A DNA stretch of 5,165 nucleotides from an uncultured Ruminococcus sp. (lineage in GTDB: Bacteria; Bacillota; Clostridia; Oscillospirales; Ruminococcaceae). Positions 1-3,968 of this stretch are shown here, in pieces. Every line of letters begins with the position of its first letter. Position 1 is the stretch's first letter. Made by a program: the position numbers and the translations under genes. The stretch lies in assembly GCA_947175975.1 (NCBI GenBank), contig CAMWOX010000131.1:1-5165 (forward strand), in the 5' to 3' direction. Below the pieces are notes generated by a model. The model did not search any database, was not told where the DNA came from, and worked only from the letters and a program-made list of their open reading frames with translations.

Positions 1-88
1 CTGACAGAACTTGCAAAACAGAACATTCACTCCGTTTCATTTATTAGGCAAAGTCGGCGACCTTGACGGCATGCTGTTCACAATTTAG
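1..88 (+). other. Left edge: possible 3' end of an upstream gene
   Basis: No recognisable gene lies here. Reading frame 1 is open from the window edge to a TGA at 64-66. Frame 2 is open from 5 to a TAG at 86-88 and ends in GKVGDLDGMLFTI. Frame 3 stops at 45-47. Either frame 1 or frame 2 could be the C-terminus of a gene entering from the left, or the DNA could be non-coding. A hairpin terminator candidate follows within 60 bases, which fits a gene ending here. No family is recognised in so short a fragment. The rest of the stretch up to 199 holds only that terminator and AT-rich DNA. Confidence 0.25.
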
Positions 89-102
89 AAACAATTATTT
101 TC

Positions 103-150
103 AAAAAAATTTGTTGGCTCTGCCAATCGGGAAATGCCCGAACCCTTTTT
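103..150. terminator. Candidate bidirectional terminator (two tandem hairpins)
   Basis: Two short perfect hairpins lie back to back: TTGGC (114-118) with GCCAA (122-126), and TCGGG (127-131) with CCCGA (137-141). On the + strand the second hairpin is followed by ACCC and then five T (146-150). On the - strand the first hairpin is followed by CAAA and then seven T (the A run at 103-109). The layout suits termination in both directions, separating an upstream gene from the XRE gene. The stems are only 5 bp, so strength is uncertain. Confidence 0.5.
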
Positions 151-199
151 GCATTGTGCTAAAGGAGAAAAAATTTTTACTTTACTGAAAAGAAATATA

Positions 200-228
200 T
201 TGATTTTGCAGTGAAAAAATGTTATAAT
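200..228 (+). promoter_or_regulatory. Sigma-A-type promoter for the XRE gene
   Basis: A -35 box TTGATT (200-205) is separated by exactly 17 bp from a perfect -10 box TATAAT (223-228). TG at 220-221 gives an extended -10 (TGTTATAAT). Transcription would start near 235 and reach the XRE start codon after a leader of about 45 nt. Confidence 0.8.
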
Positions 229-269
229 TATAAGCAAGAGAGGGAGCTGTACTGCGTATCTAAAAACAT

Positions 270-275
270 GAGGTG
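270..275 (+). promoter_or_regulatory. Ribosome binding site that sets the XRE start
   Basis: GAGGTG lies 6 nt before the ATG at 282. The alternative in-frame GTG at 273 sits inside this site and has no SD of its own, so ATG 282 is the better start. Confidence 0.75.
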
Positions 276-281
276 ATATGC

Positions 282-503
282 ATGAAAGTAGAAACCATCG
301 GTCAACGGATCAGATTTTTGAGATTGAAACGTAACATGACACAGAAAAATCTCGCAGCAGCGTTGCATGTATCTGAATCCACAGTGTCTTATTGGGAATG
401 TGGCAAGACAGAGCCAAGTATTATGTTTATCATTCAGTTGGTTGTACTATTTCAAACATCTTTAAATTATTTGATAATTGGAAATGAAAACACAACGCTT
501 TAA
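282..503 (+). CDS. Small XRE/Cro-CI family DNA-binding regulator
   Basis: This 73-aa protein is almost entirely one helix-turn-helix domain of the XRE (HTH_3) family, whose members bind operator palindromes as dimers. Residues 5-18 (TIGQRIRFLRLKRN) form the first helix. Residues 19-28 (MTQKNLAAAL) are the scaffold helix and 31-41 (SESTVSYWECG) the recognition helix, followed by the family signature KTEPS at 42-46. The end (LVVLFQTSLNYLIIGN) matches the usual last helices, and there is no C-terminal protease or oligomerisation domain as in full-length CI repressors. The gene stands alone between its own promoter and terminator, so it is transcribed separately from the packaging genes. It may act on the palindrome at 530-548 before the next promoter; this is inference. 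Family assignment is firm; whether it represses or activates is unknown. Confidence 0.85.
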   Translation: MKVETIGQRIRFLRLKRNMTQKNLAAALHVSESTVSYWECGKTEPSIMFIIQLVVLFQTSLNYLIIGNENTTL

Positions 504-529
504 ATTCGTTTAAGGCGTTATATTTTTTT
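494..529 (+). terminator. Rho-independent terminator of the XRE gene
   Basis: An 11-bp stem pairs 494-504 with 509-519, with one T-G wobble at 499/514, and is closed by a TTCG tetraloop (505-508), an especially stable loop. ATA and then a run of seven T follow (523-529). The 5' arm contains the last codons and the TAA stop (501-503), so the terminator overlaps the end of the coding region. Confidence 0.85.
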
Positions 530-548
530 ACTTGAAGTTTTTTCAAGT
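530..548. promoter_or_regulatory. Palindrome upstream of the second promoter, candidate operator
   Basis: ACTTGAA (530-536) and TTCAAGT (542-548) are perfect inverted copies around a 5-nt centre. The palindrome ends 4 bp before the -35 box at 553. Its size and symmetry suit a dimeric HTH protein, and the XRE gene next door is an obvious candidate. The position could serve either a repressor or an activator. No second clear copy was seen near the 200-228 promoter, so autoregulation at this motif is not supported. Confidence 0.45.
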
Positions 549-552
549 TTTA

Positions 553-581
553 TTGACTTACTTATAAAAATTGTATATAAT
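553..581 (+). promoter_or_regulatory. Strong sigma-A-type promoter for the tRNA and packaging operon
   Basis: The -35 box TTGACT (553-558) and the perfect -10 box TATAAT (576-581) are 17 bp apart. Transcription would begin near 588 and run into the tRNA at 653. No terminator or comparably good promoter was found between here and the portal gene, so this is the likely promoter for everything to the right, possibly with other phage-controlled signals. Confidence 0.8.
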
Positions 582-624
582 TGTTATAGGAATAAACGGC
601 GAACGCAGTTTTTCCCCTCTCATA

Positions 625-646
625 GCCTCTGCATTTTATCAGAGGC
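625..646 (+). other. Leader hairpin just before the tRNA
   Basis: GCCTCTG (625-631) pairs perfectly with CAGAGGC (640-646) across an 8-nt loop, ending 6 nt before the tRNA. Only ATTCTT follows, so it does not look like a terminator. It could shape 5'-end processing of the tRNA transcript. The segment CTCTGC at 627-632 could instead pair with the tRNA's own 5' acceptor strand (GCAGAG, 654-659). Confidence 0.55.
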
Positions 647-652
647 ATTCTT

Positions 653-724
653 GGCAGAGTAGAGCAATGGCAGCTCGCAAGGTTCATACCCTTGAGGCAG
701 GCGGTTCGATTCCGCCATCTGCAA
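653..724 (+). tRNA. tRNA-Met-like, anticodon CAT
   Basis: A complete cloverleaf can be drawn. The acceptor strand is 653-659 against 717-723. The D stem GAGC/GCTC is at 662-665 and 673-676. The anticodon stem CAAGG/CCTTG (678-682, 690-694) has loop TTCATAC with CAT at 685-687. The variable loop is 695-699. The T stem GGCGG/CCGCC (700-704, 712-716) has loop TTCGATT. The discriminator is A724, and CCA is not encoded. The acceptor stem has five clean pairs (2-71 to 6-67) but mismatches at 1-72 (G/A) and 7-66 (G/A). The unpaired 1-72 end and the A11-T24 pair are initiator-like, whereas loop bases T32 and C38 and an anticodon stem with only two of the three initiator G-C pairs look elongator-like. 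A lysidine-modified tRNA-Ile is an alternative. It lies at the head of the operon and was probably acquired by the phage. Confidence 0.85.
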
Positions 725-753
725 TTGAACATATAGTATAGGAACGCCTTTTC

Positions 754-785
754 TGTAATACATAGTTATGTTATATGTAATACAT
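754..785. repeat. Paired repeat before the MazF-like gene
   Basis: TGTAATACAT occurs twice, at 754-763 and 776-785, 22 bp (about two helical turns) apart. The core TGTA-N-TACA is itself a small palindrome, so the pair could be a DNA operator. In RNA each copy contains UACAU, the cleavage target of characterised Gram-positive MazF enzymes. The repeats lie between the tRNA and the toxin ribosome binding site. Confidence 0.6.
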
Positions 786-809
786 GAAGGTGTTCTTTGC
801 TTTTTTATT

Positions 810-814
810 AGGAG
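810..814 (+). promoter_or_regulatory. Ribosome binding site that sets the MazF-like start
   Basis: AGGAG lies 8 nt before ATG 823. An in-frame ATG at 784 would add 13 residues (MKVFFAFLLGDKN) that are not part of the MazF fold. It has no good SD and lies in the repeat region. Confidence 0.8.
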
Positions 815-822
815 ATAAAAAT

Positions 823-1167
823 ATGAAACGGAATATTAGAACTATCAGACGTGGCGATATATATTTGATCGATTGCGGCAAGACTGTCGGATCAGAGCAA
901 GGTGGTATCCGTCCAGCGGTTGTGATCCAGAATAACATGGGGAATCGTTATTCACCCACAACAATTGTGGCAATGATTACTTCGTCTACCAAGAAACATT
1001 TGCCGACACATGTCCAGATTGACAGGGGACTTGAAATGCAATCCTGTGTTCTTCTGGAACAGATTCGGACAATTTCAATTGATAGATTGAAACAATACAT
1101 AGTTACATTGGACAGATCTGATATGATTCGGATTGACAATGCTCTGAGAGAAAGCCTTGCTATTTAG
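823..1167 (+). CDS. mazF: PemK/MazF-family endoribonuclease (toxin), no adjacent antitoxin
   Basis: MazF proteins are small dimeric ribonucleases that cut mRNA at short specific sequences and are normally neutralised by a MazE partner. This 114-aa protein has the normal full length and all hallmarks: RRGDIYLIDC (9-18), VGSEQGG-RP-VVIQN (22-37), the I-T-S strand end at 52-54, LPTHVQI (60-66) and VLLEQIRTI (76-84). R30 and T53 align with the catalytic Arg and Thr of the B. subtilis enzyme, and E79-Q80 are also kept, so it should be active. It resembles the EndoA/MazF type of Bacillota. The start is ATG 823, supported by AGGAG. No MazE-sized gene precedes it: 504-822 holds only a promoter, tRNA and repeats. 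The stop codon lies inside the HNH ribosome binding site, so it belongs to the packaging operon. Possible roles are addiction, host mRNA shutdown or late-mRNA processing; these are inference. Confidence 0.9.
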   Translation: MKRNIRTIRRGDIYLIDCGKTVGSEQGGIRPAVVIQNNMGNRYSPTTIVAMITSSTKKHLPTHVQIDRGLEMQSCVLLEQIRTISIDRLKQYIVTLDRSDMIRIDNALRESLAI

Positions 1168-1171
1168 GAGG
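1166..1171 (+). promoter_or_regulatory. Ribosome binding site of the HNH gene, overlapping the toxin stop
   Basis: A perfect AGGAGG lies 7 nt before ATG 1179 and shares bases with the TAG stop (1165-1167) of the upstream gene. This suggests translational coupling between toxin and HNH endonuclease. Confidence 0.8.
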
Positions 1172-1178
1172 ATCAGGA

Positions 1179-1613
1179 ATGACCTATAAACCGTGTCCAC
1201 GATGCAAGAAACTGATACCGCATGGCACAGCATACTGTGCAGCGTGCAAGCCAATCGCTGAGCAATCCATGCAGGAGAAACGGCAGCATAACAAATCCAT
1301 GCGGCAGAAAAAGTACAACAGCCGGAGAAATCCGAAGTATGTGAAGTTCTATCACTCCAAGGATTGGAAGAATCTTAGCCGATATAAACTAGAACAAGCG
1401 GCATGGAAGTGTGAAGCACATCTGGATAACGGATGCACAGGCATTGCAGTTGAAGTTCATCACACCAATCCAATCCAGACGGAAGAGGGTTGGAATCTCC
1501 GGCTTGAGTGGAGCAATCTGGAAGCCGTTTGCACGCATTGCCACAATCTTCGGCATCCGGAAAAATTACGCAGAGTGCAGCCTGGTGTGGTAGATATGCG
1601 GAATTTTCTGTAA
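1179..1613 (+). CDS. HNH endonuclease, packaging-associated
   Basis: This 144-aa protein is an HNH (beta-beta-alpha-metal) nuclease of the kind encoded next to phage terminases. The N-terminus carries two Cys pairs, CPRC (6-9) and CAAC (20-23), a probable zinc knuckle. A basic linker (30-53) follows, then YHSKDWKNLSRYKL (58-71), the usual entry to these nucleases. C78 and C86 with CTHC (118-121) can bind a structural zinc. The catalytic set is H94-H95 in VHHTNPI, N113 in SNLEAVC and H122 in CHNLRH. Proteins of this type are known in several phages (for example HK97 and staphylococcal cos phages) to work with terminase in cutting cos DNA. The location directly before terS fits that role. The stop codon lies inside the left arm of the inverted repeat at 1606-1668. 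An independent homing endonuclease is less likely, given the operon position and coupling. Confidence 0.9.
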   Translation: MTYKPCPRCKKLIPHGTAYCAACKPIAEQSMQEKRQHNKSMRQKKYNSRRNPKYVKFYHSKDWKNLSRYKLEQAAWKCEAHLDNGCTGIAVEVHHTNPIQTEEGWNLRLEWSNLEAVCTHCHNLRHPEKLRRVQPGVVDMRNFL

Positions 1614-1668
1614 CCGGGGGGGGGCGGTCAAAATTCTGTGGCTGTCTTAGAGGAAAACGGTTACAGAA
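1606..1668. other. Candidate cos (packaging cut) region
   Basis: Between the HNH and terS genes the sequence TTCTGTAACCG (1606-1616) is repeated as a perfect 11-bp inverted copy at 1658-1668. Inside lies CCGGGGGGGGGCGG (1614-1627) with nine G in a row (1616-1624), very unlike the AT-rich surroundings. A further TTCTGT occurs at 1634-1639, at the centre of the inverted repeat. Short GC-rich cohesive ends located beside HNH and terS genes are well known in cos phages of Gram-positive hosts. No T run follows the repeat, so it is not a terminator. The exact nick positions cannot be read from sequence. Confidence 0.5.
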
Positions 1669-1710
1669 GACTATAACTCAGAAAAAACTCCCTAAATGAA
1701 AAAAATTTCT

Positions 1711-1717
1711 GGTGGTG
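1711..1717 (+). promoter_or_regulatory. Ribosome binding site supporting the TerS start
   Basis: GGTGGTG ends 5 nt before ATG 1723. The upstream in-frame ATG at 1696 has no SD (preceded by CTCCCTAA) and would add nine residues before the conserved MGRPKEP start of the family. Confidence 0.6.
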
Positions 1718-1722
1718 ATAAC

Positions 1723-2229
1723 ATGGGCAGACCAAAAGAACCAATCAATCTAATTATGACAAAAGGACAAAAACATCTGACAAAAGCCGAGATCAGGGAA
1801 CGTCTTGCCTCTGAGATCCATCCTTGTACGGACGAGATCAGACCGCCATCCTATCTTACAGCAAAGCAAAAGAAACGATTCCAGGAGCTTGCCGAACAGC
1901 TTCAAAAGTTGGATATTATGGGAGAAACCGATATTGAAACGCTTGCCCATTATATCACAGCGGAAGAACTATATCAGCAGGCTGTCAAGGACATTCGTTC
2001 TGCACAGAAATGCAAACCAAAATCCGGAAACATGGAAGAAATGGCGGAATGGGCGACCATGATGGACAGATTAGACAGACGGCAGGACAGATATTTTAAA
2101 CAAGCTCACATGGCTGCATCCAGTCTAGGGCTGACAATCAGCAGCAGATGTAAGATCGTAATCCCCAAAGCACCAGAAGCACCCAAAGAGAACAAGTTTT
2201 CAAAATTTTTGAAGGCTGCTGACGGCTGA
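1723..2229 (+). CDS. terS: Terminase small subunit, P27 family
   Basis: TerS recognises phage DNA and brings it to the large terminase subunit to begin head filling. This 168-aa protein matches the P27 family in length and layout. It opens with MGRPKEP. Next come a basic N-terminal part with EIRERLASE (23-31), the segment PPSYLTAKQKKRFQEL (41-56), and LDIMGETDIETLAHYI (63-78), typical of the family core. A charged helical region (80-130) probably mediates oligomerisation. The family-typical end AASSLGLTISSRCKI (131-145) is followed by a Pro/Lys-rich tail (148-164) that could contact TerL. The alternative start at 1696 gives 177 aa but lacks an SD. It follows the candidate cos region by 54 bases, and its TGA overlaps the TerL ATG by one base. 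Confidence 0.9.
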   Translation: MGRPKEPINLIMTKGQKHLTKAEIRERLASEIHPCTDEIRPPSYLTAKQKKRFQELAEQLQKLDIMGETDIETLAHYITAEELYQQAVKDIRSAQKCKPKSGNMEEMAEWATMMDRLDRRQDRYFKQAHMAASSLGLTISSRCKIVIPKAPEAPKENKFSKFLKAADG

Positions 2230-3968
2230 TGAGCGACCTTGTCACAAGTTATGCTGAGAAAGTCTGTGCCGGACAGGTGATCGCAGGGAAATTTCACCGG
2301 TTAGCCTGCCAACGTCATCTGAACGACCTGAAACGGCAGAATACAGAAGATTTTCCGTATTACTGGGATTGTGAATCATCTGAACGAATTTTAAAATATG
2401 CTGAGATTCTGACAATCGCTGAGGGTGATGAACCGAAGCCACTAAAATTGATGGAATGTCAGGCATTTGACATTGGTTGTACATTCGGCTGGAAGAAATC
2501 AGCCAATCACAAAAGAAGATTCAGAAGACGTTACAAATCTGTATCCAGACAGCAAGGCAAGTCACTGGAAAATGGAATTTTAGGGACATATATTGCAGGC
2601 TTTTCCGGCTATCATCATGGAAAATTATTTACAGTCGCACCGAAAAAGCGACAATCTCGAATTGCGTGGGAAGAAATGATGAAATTCATCAAGTCCGATC
2701 CTGATCTGGCAGAAATGTTCCAAATCAAAGAATATAAGAGCTTAATCACGGCACTTGACACAAATTGCACGATTGAAGCATTAAGCCGTGAATCCGGCAT
2801 TGACGATGGATTCCGTGCATTGTTTGCCAGTCTGGATGAAATTCATCAGATGCGTGATAATTCCATTTACAAGGCAATGTACAACGGTACTCGGTCTTTA
2901 CCAGAGACGTTAATTTCCATGATTACCACTAGGGGAAAGCGACTTAATTCGTTCTGCTTTGAGATGGACAAATATGCCCGTGATGTGCTGATGGGGCTGT
3001 TTACAGCAGACGACTTTTTTGTAGATATTTACTGCTTAGATGATGAAGATGACATCTGGGATGAAAAGAACTGGGTCAAGGCTTGTCCATTCACATGTGC
3101 TGATCCGGAACGTCTGAAAATTCTCCGGCAGGATGCACAGACTGCCAGGGATATGGGCGGATCTGATCTGGCTGACTTCCTGTGTAAATCCCTAAACTTA
3201 TGGGTTAGGAACACGAACGACCAATTTATCAATCCAGAAGCGTGGAAACTTTGTGCCTCTCAACGAAAAATTCAGGAAATTGCACAAACTTACAAGCAAT
3301 GCTTTGTGGGTATTGACTTATCTAGTAGTGGCGATCTGACAAGTATTGCTCTATTATTTCCAATGGAGAACGACCATTATTATATTTACAGTCACAGCTT
3401 TATGCCTCGTGGGCGGCTTGCAGAACACCAGGAGACCGACCTTGCACCGTATGAATTATGGGAACAGCAAGGATTGTTGACAGTGACAGGCGGCGAAATG
3501 GATTTCATGAATGACTACAAATTCATTATCCGCCATCTGGGAGAATTGAAAGAACGACTAGGCTTGGAATTTCTGGGCATTGGCATTGATCCGCATAATG
3601 CCGGAGGAGTCATGGAAGATCTGGAAGCATTCGGATGTCCTGTGGTAGCAATCACGCAGTCGGCACGGAATTTGAATGATGCGACCTGTGCAGTGCAATT
3701 GCAAGTCAAGGGGCATAAGTTTGAATACGACCAGGAAAACGAATTGCTGACCTGGAGCATGGTAAACGCAGCAGTCGTATCAAATAGTTTTGGTGAAATC
3801 AAAGTTGACAAAAAACGAAAAAACGGACATAAAGAAGAAAATAAGCGTATTGACCCTGTCGACGCTGTTATTGATGCCTATGCCTTGATGTTGCTGAACA
3901 GCACAACAGGAACAGCCAAACTAGATGAAAACCTTGAGAGTTTTCTGGAATTCATGAACTGGAAGTGA
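2229..3968 (+). CDS. terL: Terminase large subunit (ATPase and nuclease)
   Basis: TerL is the motor that drives DNA into the empty head through the portal and cuts it at the start and end. The 579-aa length is normal for the HK97-like Terminase_1 group. The N-terminal ATPase shows a Walker A variant SRQQGKS (106-112), a Walker B FASLDE (199-204) with catalytic E204, and the coupling motif ITTRG (232-236). The C-terminal RNase H-like nuclease shows D363 in FVGIDLSSSGD, D454 in GIGIDPHNAGG, and an acidic cluster D542/D545/D549 in IDPVDAVIDAYAL, the expected metal ligands. The protein appears complete and intact. The ATG overlaps the TerS stop (TGATG) and has only a weak SD, so translation is probably coupled to terS. 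The stop overlaps the portal start. The nuclease probably acts with the HNH protein at the packaging site. Confidence 0.96.
   Translation: MSDLVTSYAEKVCAGQVIAGKFHRLACQRHLNDLKRQNTEDFPYYWDCESSERILKYAEILTIAEGDEPKPLKLMECQAFDIGCTFGWKKSANHKRRFRRRYKSVSRQQGKSLENGILGTYIAGFSGYHHGKLFTVAPKKRQSRIAWEEMMKFIKSDPDLAEMFQIKEYKSLITALDTNCTIEALSRESGIDDGFRALFASLDEIHQMRDNSIYKAMYNGTRSLPETLISMITTRGKRLNSFCFEMDKYARDVLMGLFTADDFFVDIYCLDDEDDIWDEKNWVKACPFTCADPERLKILRQDAQTARDMGGSDLADFLCKSLNLWVRNTNDQFINPEAWKLCASQRKIQEIAQTYKQCFVGIDLSSSGDLTSIALLFPMENDHYYIYSHSFMPRGRLAEHQETDLAPYELWEQQGLLTVTGGEMDFMNDYKFIIRHLGELKERLGLEFLGIGIDPHNAGGVMEDLEAFGCPVVAITQSARNLNDATCAVQLQVKGHKFEYDQENELLTWSMVNAAVVSNSFGEIKVDKKRKNGHKEENKRIDPVDAVIDAYALMLLNSTTGTAKLDENLESFLEFMNWK

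Noticed and set aside
282..503. XRE gene as the antitoxin for the MazF-like toxin
   Set aside because: It is cut off from the toxin by a strong terminator, a new promoter and a tRNA, and has no MazF-binding tail; MazF partners are normally adjacent and co-transcribed.
600..612. LexA-like box (CGAAC-GCA-GTTTT)
   Set aside because: The Gram-positive LexA site needs CGAAC and GTTCG-type halves separated by 4 nt; here the spacing is 3 and the right half does not match.
625..646. Hairpin as a transcription terminator before the tRNA
   Set aside because: Only ATTCTT follows the stem, not a T run, and termination here would cut off the tRNA and operon from their only clear promoter.
653..724. tRNA 3' end as a phage attachment site
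   Set aside because: No second copy of the tRNA 3' sequence and no integrase gene is visible in the window, and the tRNA lies inside the phage operon rather than at a border.
784..822. N-terminal extension of the MazF-like protein from ATG 784
   Set aside because: The start lacks an SD and the added residues precede the family's normal N-terminus; AGGAG before ATG 823 is far better.
1508..1699. 63-codon + strand open frame spanning the end of HNH and the G9 run
   Set aside because: It overlaps the HNH active-site coding region in another frame, has no SD, and its product is low-complexity basic sequence.
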